This document shows, one piece after another, positions 7,660 through 15,165 of a stretch of 34,936 nucleotides of DNA. The DNA comes from Clostridiales bacterium. GTDB lineage: Bacteria; Bacillota; Clostridia; Saccharofermentanales; Saccharofermentanaceae. Within the stretch, counting starts at the first letter, position 1. Every line of letters begins with the position of its first letter. The notes under the pieces are model-generated. The model was not told the DNA's origin and ran no database searches. It saw only the letters and a program-made list of their open reading frames with translations. The translations under genes were made by a program, and so were the position numbers. The stretch spans positions 1 to 34,936 of the forward strand of contig JAFRQR010000010.1 of assembly GCA_017428545.1 (NCBI GenBank). Direction: 5' to 3'.

Positions 7660-8705
7660 TCTGCTTCAGTATATTCGCTAAGAAGCTCTTGGACTTCGCT
7701 GATCGTGCCTGCGGTCATCAGGCGGTTTTTGATCTCGGCGGTTCCTCTTCCGCCTTTTAAGTAGCAGGCGATCTGCGCACGCATTTCTTTAACGCCTGTC
7801 TTTTCTCCGAGCTGGTCGCAAAGGCCTGTAAGGTGGCGCCGGATCACTTCGGCACGCGTCTTTCTGTCCGGAGTGAATGTTCCGCTAAGCACTTGGGGAT
7901 CTTCACCTCTGTCGGCGGCTTCAAGCGCCGCGCGGATCTCTGAAAAGATCCAGGGATTTCCCTGCGCCGCTCGCCCTACCATTACGCCGTCACAGCCGGT
8001 CTCTTTGATCATGGCAACTGCCGAAACGCCGTCTTTGACGTCGCCGTTTCCCCAGAGGGGAATGCCGGTTCCGAAGATGGCGTCTTTTGTTTTACGGATG
8101 ACTTCCCAGTCTGCGGTGCCGCGGTACAGCTGCGTCTGCGTTCTCGCGTGAAGGGCAAGTGCTTTTGCACCGGAACTGATACACATCTTGGCAAATTCAG
8201 GAGCATTGATATGCGCTTCGTCCCAGCCGGAACGGAACTTCACGGTAACGGGCTTCCCGAAAGGCTCGGCCGCCTTGACGGAGGCCTCGATGATCCTCCC
8301 TGCCAGGACGGGATCCTTCATGAGGGCGGATCCTCCTCCGGTCTTTACGACTTTACTGACCGGGCATCCCATGTTGATGTCGATCACGTCGACGGAAGAT
8401 AGGCGAGGATCATTCAGAATAAACGGGATCGCATAGGCAAAATCGTCCGGATCCGCGCCGAAAAGCTGGATGCCGGTCACACCTTCGTGCGCGGGGTCGA
8501 TCTTTAGATACCGCATGCTTACTTCCACCGATTCTTTGAAGCGGATGCCGCGCGCGGAAACAAGCTCCGTCACGCCGAAAGCAGAGCCGTACTCGTGGGC
8601 GATCGTGCGGTAAACGCACGTGCTCGTTCCGGCCATCGGCGCCAGGGAAATGTTCTCCGGGATCGTTACTTTTCCGATTGAAAGCGGGTGCAAAAACTTA
8701 ATCAT
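7656..8705 (-). CDS. dusB: tRNA-dihydrouridine synthase
   Basis: This 349-aa flavoenzyme reduces uridines in the tRNA D-loop using FMN and NADPH. Family landmarks are LAPMAGTST near the start (FMN site), GIQLFGADPDDF, DINMGCPVSKVVKTGGGSAL with the catalytic Cys, VKFRSGWD, ALHARTQTQLYRG, GNGDVKDG and GVMVGRAAQGNPWIF. The length and the C-terminal helical domain fit DusB/YacF. The start at 8705 (MIKFLHPLSIG) matches the family; an in-frame ATG 99 bp upstream would add an unrelated extension. No strong RBS is visible. The gene diverges from the PAP2 gene. Confidence 0.92.
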   Translation of the reverse strand: MIKFLHPLSIGKVTIPENISLAPMAGTSTCVYRTIAHEYGSAFGVTELVSARGIRFKESVEVSMRYLKIDPAHEGVTGIQLFGADPDDFAYAIPFILNDPRLSSVDVIDINMGCPVSKVVKTGGGSALMKDPVLAGRIIEASVKAAEPFGKPVTVKFRSGWDEAHINAPEFAKMCISSGAKALALHARTQTQLYRGTADWEVIRKTKDAIFGTGIPLWGNGDVKDGVSAVAMIKETGCDGVMVGRAAQGNPWIFSEIRAALEAADRGEDPQVLSGTFTPDRKTRAEVIRRHLTGLCDQLGEKTGVKEMRAQIACYLKGGRGTAEIKNRLMTAGTISEVQELLSEYTEAE

Positions 8706-8803
8706 AAGGAAAGGATACCATGAAAATCTCAAATATGTTAAACCCCGACGAAAAAACGGGCTCGATTTTAATGGATTTTTAACGGTTTCGAAGCAAAATA
8801 ACA

Positions 8804-8832
8804 TTGATTTATAAAGCTGTTCAAGCTATCCT
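8804..8832 (+). promoter_or_regulatory. Possible promoter of the PAP2 gene
   Basis: TTGATT (8804-8809), a 17-bp spacer and TATCCT (8827-8832) precede the gene by about 80 bp. An alternative -10, TATATA, overlaps. The promoter lies in the divergent gap with dusB. Confidence 0.35.
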
Positions 8833-8913
8833 ATATAACGTAAGTAGGTATGTCCGTCGGGAGATATCCTGGTGGACGCGTCAAAAAACGAAAATCAGGA
8901 AAGGAGGAACGGT

Positions 8914-9453
8914 ATGCCGTCACGTATTTCCAGACGCGAACTGAAAGTATTGGATTGGATCTATGAGCACCTGCGCTGCAGAGTGTTTGACCGTGTCATG
9001 CCGTTTCTTTCGCTGACCGGTAACTTCGGCATCATCTGGTTTGCCGCCGCCGGTACTTTCTACTTCGCCAACATCAATCAGGAAGCCGCCATCTGCATTC
9101 TTCTTGCACTCGGCTGCAGCCTGTTATTCGTTAACCTTATTCTTAAGAGAGTCACGAAGCGTCCCCGCCCGTACGAGGTAAGAGGCGAGCTTCGCGACAT
9201 CATCATCCGCGAACCGAAGGACTTCTCCTTCCCTTCCGGACACACATTCTCTTCGTTTGCAGCCGCGACCGCGATCGTCCGTTTCTCTCCGAAGTTCGGC
9301 ATCGCCGCTCTGGTCTATGCATTCGGAATCGCATTCTCGCGTCTTTACCTTTACGTCCACTACATTTCCGACGTACTGACAAGCGCGATCTTCGGCGTAG
9401 CAACGGGAATCCTCGTCAGCTACCTTTATACACGAGGGATCATCGTTTTCTGA
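8914..9453 (+). CDS. PAP2-superfamily membrane phosphatase
   Basis: A 179-aa membrane protein with the three-part PAP2 signature in order: K-RVTKRP-RP (KX6RP), PSGHTFSSFAAA (PSGH) and SRLYLYVHYISDV (SRX5HX3D). These residues form a phosphohistidine intermediate, and members dephosphorylate undecaprenyl pyrophosphate, phosphatidylglycerol phosphate or similar lipids. Five or six TM segments are visible. The ATG at 8914 with AAGGAGG six bases upstream is preferred over a GTG at 8872. The exact substrate (for example undecaprenyl pyrophosphate recycling) is an inference. Confidence 0.88.
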   Translation: MPSRISRRELKVLDWIYEHLRCRVFDRVMPFLSLTGNFGIIWFAAAGTFYFANINQEAAICILLALGCSLLFVNLILKRVTKRPRPYEVRGELRDIIIREPKDFSFPSGHTFSSFAAATAIVRFSPKFGIAALVYAFGIAFSRLYLYVHYISDVLTSAIFGVATGILVSYLYTRGIIVF

Positions 9454-9473
9454 TCCCTGATCCGGCTTTACCA

Positions 9474-9514
9474 AAAGCGCCGTTCCCGATCTCCGGAAAC
9501 GGCGCTTTCTTTTT
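9474..9514 (+). terminator. Intrinsic terminator between PAP2 and zur
   Basis: AAAGCGCCGTT (9474-9484) and AACGGCGCTTT (9498-9508) form a perfect 11-bp stem followed by TTTCTTTTT on the plus strand. On the minus strand the stem ends in TTTT, so it may also stop the zinc operon. Confidence 0.85.
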
Positions 9515-9536
9515 ACTTCAGATGGATCGTCAGATA

Positions 9537-9965
9537 TCACTTTTTCGCATCTTTCTGCATTTTCTTTCTACAGTCTTTACAGTAGCCGAAGACTTCCACG
9601 ACATGTCCCACGACCATGAAGTCCTCATCCACCGTATGCAGATGTTCGTGCTCGCCGAACGGGCAGCCTTCGAGCTCCGTTCTGCTTTTGCAGTTCATGC
9701 AGATCGCGTAGTGATGGTGTCCCGTTTCAGAAAGAGAATAGAGTGCCTCCGGACTGTCCTTAAGAAGCGTCCTGTTCACGGCCTGTGCTTTTTCAAAGGC
9801 TTCGAGAGCCCGGTAAACACTCGACAGCCACACGGCCTTTTCCTCATTCCCGCCGTCTGCTTTCTGCGCGATCTGGCGGGCCGTAAGCGGCGTGGTGCTG
9901 CTGCTTAAGATCTCCCAGACCTTAAGTCTCGATTTGGTTTTACGAAGAGAATCCGGAAAAGACAT
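9537..9965 (-). CDS. zur: Fur-family zinc uptake regulator
   Basis: A 142-aa Fur-family protein with an N-terminal winged helix (residues about 10-80, VWLSSVYRALEAFEKAQAV as recognition region) and a metal-binding dimer domain with HHHYAICMNC, HEHLHTVDEDF and CKDC. The two CXXC pairs make the structural zinc site. Its place as last gene of a znuACB operon, one base after the znuB stop, identifies it as the zinc-responsive member rather than Fur or PerR; this is inference from context. It would repress the operon when zinc is sufficient and so control its own synthesis. A palindrome at the operon start is the likely operator. Confidence 0.85.
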   Translation of the reverse strand: MSFPDSLRKTKSRLKVWEILSSSTTPLTARQIAQKADGGNEEKAVWLSSVYRALEAFEKAQAVNRTLLKDSPEALYSLSETGHHHYAICMNCKSRTELEGCPFGEHEHLHTVDEDFMVVGHVVEVFGYCKDCRKKMQKDAKK

Positions 9966-9966
9966 G

Positions 9967-10791
9967 TCAGGCTCCTTTCTTCACAGAGTGCTTTTCGCGA
10001 AGATATCCGATCACGCGGAAAAGCAGGAAAAATACTACGGAGAGAAGCACGATGGTTCCTCCGGGTTTTAAGCCGAAATAAAAAGACAATGTAAGTCCGC
10101 CGACCGTCGAGACCGTCGAAACGAAGATCGCCCAGAGGACCGTCGTCTTGTAGCTTTTGGCGATGCCCATGGCCGCCGCGACCGGCACGACCAGAAGAGA
10201 TGATATGATCAGGGCACCGACCGTTCTCGCCGCAATGGAGACCGTCACGGCCGTAAGGATCGTAAAGACCGCATTGACGAAACCGACCGGAACGCCGGAG
10301 ATCGCCGCCGCCTGCTCGTCGAAGGAGATGTAGAAAAGTTCCTTATAAAGAAGAACGAACGCCAGAAGTACGATCACGGAAAGGATCATGACCAGTCGCG
10401 CTTCAAAACCGCTGATCGCCACGATCGAGCCGAACAGGAAACTGTTAAAGTCCGCCGAACTTCTGACGAATCCGGACAGAACGCCCGCCAGGCCGATCCC
10501 TGTGGACATCACGATCGCTACGGCAAGTTCGGAATGGTTGCCGAGTTTTTTTCTTATCGCTTCGATCGAAAGCGCCGAAACGATGCAGACCGCCATCGCG
10601 CCCACGATCGGGTTGAACCCGAGAAGAAGTCCCAGCGCGACACCGGCGAGGGACGAATGCGAAAGCGCGTCTCCGATCAGGGACAATCGCTTATGGACCA
10701 TGACCGTGCCGAGACAGGCTACGATCACCGAAAGAAGAAGCCCTACGAAAAGCGCTCTCTGCATGTACTCATACTGAAAGATCAACGGCAT
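9967..10791 (-). CDS. znuB: Zinc ABC transporter permease
   Basis: A 274-aa permease of the ABC-3 family (ZnuB/TroC/MntB) with about eight hydrophobic segments and the family stretch LSLIGDALSHSSLAGVALG near residue 40, which contacts the ATPase. The reading frame extends upstream to 11049, but that part is another frame of znuC. The ATG at 10791 lies one base after the znuC stop, fitting translational coupling. The 3' end of the coding sequence contains a full copy of the recurring motif AGTGCTTTTCGCGAAG on the plus strand. Confidence 0.9.
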   Translation of the reverse strand: MPLIFQYEYMQRALFVGLLLSVIVACLGTVMVHKRLSLIGDALSHSSLAGVALGLLLGFNPIVGAMAVCIVSALSIEAIRKKLGNHSELAVAIVMSTGIGLAGVLSGFVRSSADFNSFLFGSIVAISGFEARLVMILSVIVLLAFVLLYKELFYISFDEQAAAISGVPVGFVNAVFTILTAVTVSIAARTVGALIISSLLVVPVAAAMGIAKSYKTTVLWAIFVSTVSTVGGLTLSFYFGLKPGGTIVLLSVVFFLLFRVIGYLREKHSVKKGA

Positions 10792-10792
10792 A

Positions 10793-11647
10793 TCACTTCT
10801 CCTCCTTTCCGTGGTCATGCTTGTGCTCGTGCCCGCACGCATCTCCGCAGTGACTGCTCTCGGCGCAGTGCTCCGCATCGTGGCCATGGGACGAACCATG
10901 CTCGCAGTTGGCGCAATGGATGTGCTCCGCCCCGTGCGGGTGGCTGTGCGTATGTGCGTGCACGATCTGCGCGTCCGGCAGGAGTTCTTCCCTGCAGGCA
11001 CCTTCGGAAAGGCACAGGACGCGGTTCGCGTACGGGCCGACTTTCTCAATATCGTGCGTGACCATAAGGATCGTGACCTTTTTCTCGATATTCAAATGGT
11101 GAAGAATATGAAGGAGCCGGTCGACGGATTCCGCATCAACACCGACCGTCGGTTCGTCCAGGATCAGGATCTTCGGATCCCCCGCCAGGACTCTCGCCAG
11201 CATGATGCGCTGCTGCTGTCCGCCGGAAAGATTTCCGATCAGTTCCTTTTTCTTATCCAGCATACCGACGCTCCTGAGGGCGCTGTCTGCCTTCTCCTTA
11301 TGTGCTTTTCCCGGGAAACGCATGAATCCGATCTTCTTATAAAGGCCGCTCATGACGATCTCTTCGCATGTCGCCGGAAAAGCTGCCGCGCGGTTTCCGC
11401 CGTTCTGCGGAAGATACCCGATGCCCGATCCCGAAAGAGACGTGACCGGCTTTCCGGAAATACTGATCTTTCCTTTCGTCGGACGGATCGCGCCCAAAAG
11501 GAGCTTGACCATGGTACTTTTGCCCACGCCGTTATCGCCGATGATGACGGCAAAATCGCCCTCTTCGACGGCAAAATCCACATTCTCCAGGATCATGTCC
11601 CGCGTGTAGCCGAAGGACATATTTTCAACTTCGATCACATTGGCCAT
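10793..11647 (-). CDS. znuC: Zinc ABC transporter ATPase with His-rich tail
   Basis: A 284-aa ABC ATPase. Walker A is GDNGVGKST, the Q-loop LPQNGG, signature LSGGQQQR, Walker B ILILDEPTVG, and the switch His is in MVTHDIE. The last 55 or so residues are an extension crowded with His, Cys and acidic residues (HAHTHSHPHG, HIHCANCEHG, HGHDAEHC, HEHKHDHG), unusual for an ATPase and likely able to bind zinc at the cytoplasmic face. The start at 11647 is supported by GGGGAGGGG upstream. It sits between znuA (22 bp gap) and znuB. Confidence 0.92.
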   Translation of the reverse strand: MANVIEVENMSFGYTRDMILENVDFAVEEGDFAVIIGDNGVGKSTMVKLLLGAIRPTKGKISISGKPVTSLSGSGIGYLPQNGGNRAAAFPATCEEIVMSGLYKKIGFMRFPGKAHKEKADSALRSVGMLDKKKELIGNLSGGQQQRIMLARVLAGDPKILILDEPTVGVDAESVDRLLHILHHLNIEKKVTILMVTHDIEKVGPYANRVLCLSEGACREELLPDAQIVHAHTHSHPHGAEHIHCANCEHGSSHGHDAEHCAESSHCGDACGHEHKHDHGKEEK

Positions 11648-11669
11648 TTTCTGCCCCTCCCCGATCTTC

Positions 11670-12662
11670 TCACTCGAACGAAGACACAAGTGCTTTTAGA
11701 TTATCCTGCATGACCGAAAAGTAGTCACGCCCGGCGTCGATATCGTCTTTCGAAAGCCCGTCCAGCGGCGAAAGCGCCATGGTCCTGCATCCGGCTTCGT
11801 CCGCGATCGTCTGCGCGACTTTCGGGTCGACGAGCTCCTCGAAGAAGATGCACTTAATGCCGTATTCGCCGACCTTATCGATGATCTCCCTCATTCTCGC
11901 CGCATCCGGCTCCTGATCCGCCGAGACGCCCTCGATGCCGATCTGCTTGAGCCCGTATTCGCGGCACAGATATCCGTATGCCTCGTGGGCCACAACGATA
12001 TATCCGCCTTCATATGGCTTTAATCCTTCGCGAAAAGCACTGTCCAGTTCTTCGCAGGATTTCTTTGCTTCTTCCAGATTCTTTCTGTAGTAATCTGCAT
12101 TCTCTTCATCAATAGCGATCAGCGCCTCGGCGATCGCTTCCATCTCCGCTTCTGCATGCTTCGGAGAAAGCCACACATGCGGATCGTACATTCCGTGGTG
12201 GTGTTCATGACCGTCTTCGTCATGCTCATCCTCGTGATCATCTTCATGGTCGTCTTCCATGTCATGCACTTCTTCTGTCTTAAGAAGCGCAATACCCTTC
12301 GATGCCTCAAGCGCGACCAGATCCTTATTCTGCACGCTTCCGAGAACATCCTCGGCCCAGGGCTCCATGCCCGCGCCGCTATATACAAACAGATCCGCTT
12401 CTTCGAGCATCAGCATGTCATTCGTGGAAGGCTCCCACTCGTGCGGCTCCGTACCCGCCGGGATCAGCATCTTCACAGAGACATGATCCCCGCCGATCCT
12501 TTTGGCAAAATCATATACCGGAAAGATCGTCGCAACGACCTTGACCTTCCCCTCGGCGTCCGCACCAAAGCCACGCCTGCAGGAACAAAGAAGCCCCGCC
12601 GCGCCGCCGATCAAAGACACCGCCAAAACACCCGAAAACAAACGTCTCAAACTAAACTTCAT
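11670..12662 (-). CDS. znuA: Zinc-binding lipoprotein of the ABC transporter
   Basis: A 330-aa extracellular binding protein of the ZnuA/TroA cluster. The N-terminus is a signal peptide ending in the relaxed lipobox LLCSC. Expected metal ligands are in GTEPHEWEPS, PHVWLSP, VAHEAYGYL and a C-terminal acidic residue. A His/Asp/Glu loop (HDMEDDHEDDHEDEHDED then HEHHH) of the type typical of zinc rather than manganese binders separates the first two. The start at 12662 leaves a proper signal peptide; a longer frame from 12752 would add nonsense overlapping the operator and promoter. It is the first gene of znuA-znuC-znuB-zur. Confidence 0.92.
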   Translation of the reverse strand: MKFSLRRLFSGVLAVSLIGGAAGLLCSCRRGFGADAEGKVKVVATIFPVYDFAKRIGGDHVSVKMLIPAGTEPHEWEPSTNDMLMLEEADLFVYSGAGMEPWAEDVLGSVQNKDLVALEASKGIALLKTEEVHDMEDDHEDDHEDEHDEDGHEHHHGMYDPHVWLSPKHAEAEMEAIAEALIAIDEENADYYRKNLEEAKKSCEELDSAFREGLKPYEGGYIVVAHEAYGYLCREYGLKQIGIEGVSADQEPDAARMREIIDKVGEYGIKCIFFEELVDPKVAQTIADEAGCRTMALSPLDGLSKDDIDAGRDYFSVMQDNLKALVSSFE

Positions 12663-12693
12663 AAAACAAAAAACTCTTTCTTTTTCCTTATCC

Positions 12694-12714
12694 AATTGCG
12701 AATGGTTCGCAATT
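12694..12714 (-). promoter_or_regulatory. Putative Zur operator
   Basis: AATTGCGAA, three spacer bases and TTCGCAATT form a perfect 9-bp inverted repeat. It lies between the -10 and the znuA start, overlapping or just past the predicted transcription start, where bound repressor would block transcription. It resembles Fur-family 9-N-9 type operators in size but not in exact bases. The assignment to Zur is inference. Confidence 0.65.
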
Positions 12715-12723
12715 GCAAAAGAC

Positions 12724-12752
12724 AGTATAAAAGAAAGCCACCCAAAAAGCAA
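12724..12752 (-). promoter_or_regulatory. Promoter of the zinc operon
   Basis: Minus-strand TTGCTT (12747-12752), 17 bp spacer, TATACT (12724-12729). The start site would fall near 12717, at the edge of the palindromic operator. Confidence 0.6.
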
Positions 12753-12761
12753 GCAAAAACC

Positions 12762-12908
12762 TCTCGAGCGGCGAGTTATCCTTCAACCAAGTATTTCTTA
12801 ATCGAGATAAAAAAGCATAAGAAAAAGTCTCGAGCGGCGAGTCCCCCACCGGAGTTTCCCTCTTAATCGGAAATAAAAAAGCAAAAGAATATCTCTCAGG
12901 CGGCGAGT
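12762..12908 (+). repeat. Tandem 66-bp repeats of terminator units
   Basis: TCTCGAGCGGCGAGT at 12762-12776 and 12828-12842, and its variant TCTCAGGCGGCGAGT at 12894-12908, are spaced by exactly 66 bp. Each copy is preceded on the plus strand by an A-rich stretch (GATAAAAAAGCATAAG type) and most by TCTTAATCG. On the minus-strand transcript they read as repeated half terminators with TTTTTCTTATGCTTTTTT-like tails. Only the third copy is a full hairpin (element C); the other two look like decayed duplicates. This explains most of the 310-bp gap between the foldase gene and znuA. Confidence 0.75.
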
Positions 12909-12987
12909 TTTGCTTCAGCAAACTGTCTGAACCGCAAGAGAGATATTCTTTTGCTTTATTAGTTATTAACGATTAAGAAAACTCCGG
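12849..12987 (-). terminator. Nested structured terminator C (cap class 1) after the PrsA-like gene
   Basis: Outer stem arms CCGGAGTT (12849-12856) with AACTCCGG (12980-12987) and TCTTAATCG (12861-12869) with CGATTAAGA (12970-12978). The second pair holds the gene's stop codon (12973-12975). The inner stem is a perfect 17 bp (12881-12897 with 12938-12954). The apex carries GGCGAGTTTTGC, TTCA, GCAAACTGTCTGAACC, nearly identical to elements A and B. The transcript reads TTCTTTTGCTTTTTT after the inner stem. Confidence 0.8.
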
Positions 12988-14112
12988 CGCATAATCCTCA
13001 CTCGCTACCGCCTCGTCCATCTCTGCCTGGAACTGCTTGTAAGCGATCTCGGATCTCTGCTTTTCATCCGCTTCTTGTCTGCCTACAAAGTAGATTACGT
13101 GATAACCATACTTTGTTTCAACGACATCGACGTCACCGACATTGTGCTCAGCAAAGCACCACTCTTCGAATTCCTTGACCATCTGACCGAGCTGGACAGT
13201 ATACTCTCTGGCCTCCACAGCCTCACCGGCACTGATCGCAGCTTCTGCTTTTGTCTGCATATCCTCATAGCCGTTTATGGAATTGCGGAAATCTTCTGCT
13301 CTCTGCTTCGCTGTCGCTACTTCTTCATCAGAAAGCTTCGCGCCTGTTTCCAGACTGATCGTCGGGAAGAGTACGTGATATACGGTCGGCAGGAGTGTCT
13401 CGCCCTCTTCGAAGTGATACTCTTCAACATAGTGCTTCATGGACAGGTTGATCAGCTCATAACGCTGGAGAACGGAACGCATGCCTTCCACGTTTGCTTC
13501 CGGTCCGTACCATGCCTGCAGATACTCATCCAGAGTCATGCCGTATCCGGCAGCCGTCTGCTCAGTATCCTTAAAAGTATCTTCGATCTTCTGAAGGATC
13601 TCTTCGTCAACTTCCAGATTATTCTTCTGTGCATAGTCAAGAAGGAAAGCCTCACCCTGCAGATCGAAAATGACCTGCTCGCCCATATATTCTCTTACCT
13701 TCTTATCCTCTGTCAGATTGCCGTTCATGTCGATAAATCCGGCAGCCGTCATCGGCAGAGAACCATAAGAAGTTGTCATCAGCTGGACATACTCATTTGC
13801 AAAATAGTAGTTGTAATCCAAAGTGGTGAACTGGATGCCGTGGATCTTGACCGTCTTATTCATCTCGGCGATCGCACCTGCATCATAGTTATTCTGATAT
13901 GTCATCTTCATCATGGTAGTGTCTGTCGAAGAACCATCCGGAGTGCCGGCTCCTGTATCGATCGGAAGCGTAAGACCCGAGTCAGACTGACTTGCACCGC
14001 TAACGCTCGTGTCGGAAGTAGCCGCATATTCGGAGCTCTTACAGCCGGACAGACATACACCGCTCATCAGACACAAAGCCATGACTGCAGCGCTGATACG
14101 TAACTTTTTCAT
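12973..14112 (-). CDS. PrsA-like peptidyl-prolyl isomerase lipoprotein
   Basis: A 379-aa exported lipoprotein: signal peptide with lipobox LSGC, a Ser/Thr/Asp-rich linker to about residue 65, a SurA/PrsA-like N-terminal helical domain, and a parvulin-type PPIC domain in the last 140 residues (VYHVLFPT ... VQLGQMVKEFEEWCF ... VETKYGYHVIYFVGR). Such proteins help secreted proteins fold outside the membrane. The RBS GAGAGGAA and an extended -10 promoter precede it. The PPIase domain is recognisable; whether the active site is intact was not established. It may support folding of secreted proteins such as the large adhesin, but nothing in the sequence shows a direct link. Confidence 0.82.
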   Translation of the reverse strand: MKKLRISAAVMALCLMSGVCLSGCKSSEYAATSDTSVSGASQSDSGLTLPIDTGAGTPDGSSTDTTMMKMTYQNNYDAGAIAEMNKTVKIHGIQFTTLDYNYYFANEYVQLMTTSYGSLPMTAAGFIDMNGNLTEDKKVREYMGEQVIFDLQGEAFLLDYAQKNNLEVDEEILQKIEDTFKDTEQTAAGYGMTLDEYLQAWYGPEANVEGMRSVLQRYELINLSMKHYVEEYHFEEGETLLPTVYHVLFPTISLETGAKLSDEEVATAKQRAEDFRNSINGYEDMQTKAEAAISAGEAVEAREYTVQLGQMVKEFEEWCFAEHNVGDVDVVETKYGYHVIYFVGRQEADEKQRSEIAYKQFQAEMDEAVASEDYAPEFS

Positions 14113-14193
14113 AAGTTTTTCCTCTCTTTTTCAGTTCGGCATTTTCATCGCGAAAAGCACCACCGAACATACGTAGAATTCTATAACAGGGGC

Positions 14194-14199
14194 ATTATA
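14194..14199 (-). promoter_or_regulatory. Extended -10 promoter of the PrsA-like gene
   Basis: Minus-strand TGGTATAAT, about 80 bp before the ATG. The leader contains GGTGCTTTTCGCGATG, a variant of the recurring long motif. Confidence 0.5.
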
Positions 14200-14266
14200 C
14201 CACAGGAAAGCCCCCTATACACTATTTTTTTAGTCATATAAGGAGTTTGTCGGTATCAGTATCCGA

Positions 14267-15031
14267 TTATTTCAGGTCGATATAGATCGGGCAGTGATCG
14301 GATCCCATAATGTCGGACATCATCTCCGATTCGGCAATCCTGTCCTTATGTGCCTCATCTACGAAGAAGTAGTCGATACGCCAGCCGACGTTCCTGTCTC
14401 TGGCGAACGTCTTATATGACCACCATGTGTATTTTTCAGTCTTGTCCGGGTAGAGCATGCGGAAGGTGTCGACCAATCCGGTCTCCGCGAAGTGGTCCAT
14501 ATAAACCCGCTCCTCCGGAAGGAAACCGGAGATCTTGCTGTTGGCTTTCGGATTGGAAAGATCGATCTCTTTATGCGCCGTGTTTACATCGCCACAGACG
14601 AGCACCATACGGCCTTCGTCCATCTGCTTTTTCACTTTTGCGAGGAAGCAGTCGTAAAAGCGAAGCTTAAACTCCACGATCTCCGGACCGCGTCCGCCAT
14701 TCGGGAAATAGATGTTGTAGAGGATAAAGTCACCGAAGTCCAGTTCGATCGTTCTTCCCTCATGGTCGAATTCGTCCGTGCCGAGTCCGTAGGAGACCGA
14801 GACCGGTTCTCTCTTCGTGTACACGCAAGTTCCGGAATATCCTTTTCTCTCTGCCGAGGAAAAGTAACTCTTGTATCCCGGGATATTCAGAAGGCTGTCG
14901 TCCAGCTGGTCGACGGACGCCTTAGTCTCCTGGATGCAGAGTACATCCGGGTCAAGTGCTTTTACCGTATCGAGAAAGCCTTTTTTCGCAACTGCGCGGA
15001 TACCGTTTACATTCCAACTAATTAACCTCAT
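14267..15031 (-). CDS. xth: Exodeoxyribonuclease III / AP endonuclease
   Basis: A 254-aa enzyme of the Xth/ExoA family that cuts at abasic sites and degrades 3' ends in base-excision repair. Motifs in order: SWNVNGIRA (Asn), CIQETKA (metal-binding Glu), YSGTCVYTKR, YFPNGGRG, VCGDVNTAHKEIDL (Asp, Asn), GWRIDYFF and GSDHCPIYIDL (catalytic Asp-His). Length is normal. It is divergent from the asparaginase-like gene, with opposed promoters between them. The RBS is weak. Confidence 0.95.
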   Translation of the reverse strand: MRLISWNVNGIRAVAKKGFLDTVKALDPDVLCIQETKASVDQLDDSLLNIPGYKSYFSSAERKGYSGTCVYTKREPVSVSYGLGTDEFDHEGRTIELDFGDFILYNIYFPNGGRGPEIVEFKLRFYDCFLAKVKKQMDEGRMVLVCGDVNTAHKEIDLSNPKANSKISGFLPEERVYMDHFAETGLVDTFRMLYPDKTEKYTWWSYKTFARDRNVGWRIDYFFVDEAHKDRIAESEMMSDIMGSDHCPIYIDLK

Positions 15032-15070
15032 GTTAACATTTCCCCACTATTTCTTTTATCTTTCTTGTGT

Positions 15071-15107
15071 ATTATATCAGACAAATAAAAAGACATTGCG
15101 ATATAAT
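15071..15107. promoter_or_regulatory. Divergent -10 boxes of xth (-) and the asparaginase-like gene (+)
   Basis: A perfect TATAAT is present on the minus strand at 15071-15076 and on the plus strand at 15102-15107. -35 boxes are weak on both sides. The plus start would be near 15114. Confidence 0.5.
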
Positions 15108-15133
15108 GAAAATATGAGTGAATGGTCTTTCTG

Positions 15134-15165
15134 CGGGGACGGCTTATCCCCGTTTTTGAAAGCCG
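15134..15165 (+). promoter_or_regulatory. Possible transcription attenuator before the asparaginase-like gene
   Basis: CGGGGA (15134-15139) pairs with TCCCCG (15147-15152), followed by TTTTT, a small intrinsic terminator inside the leader. An alternative stem, CGGCTT (15140-15145) with AAGCCG (15160-15165), traps the right half of that terminator in its loop, so a switch is possible. A 30-codon frame starting at 15114 (MSEWSFCGDGLS...) crosses the region, but it has no RBS. Confidence 0.4.

Noticed and set aside
10792..11049. N-terminal extension of the zinc permease
   Set aside because: The added 86 residues are another frame of the znuC His-rich tail; the ATG at 10791 directly after the znuC stop fits the family start.
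12156..12866. Plus-strand frame of 236 codons across znuA and its promoter
   Set aside because: It is antisense to znuA and spans its promoter, operator and the terminator repeats.
12762..12908. CRISPR-like array suggested by three regularly spaced 15-bp repeats
   Set aside because: There are only three units, the intervening sequence is itself related between copies, and the repeats belong to terminator hairpins; no cas genes are present.
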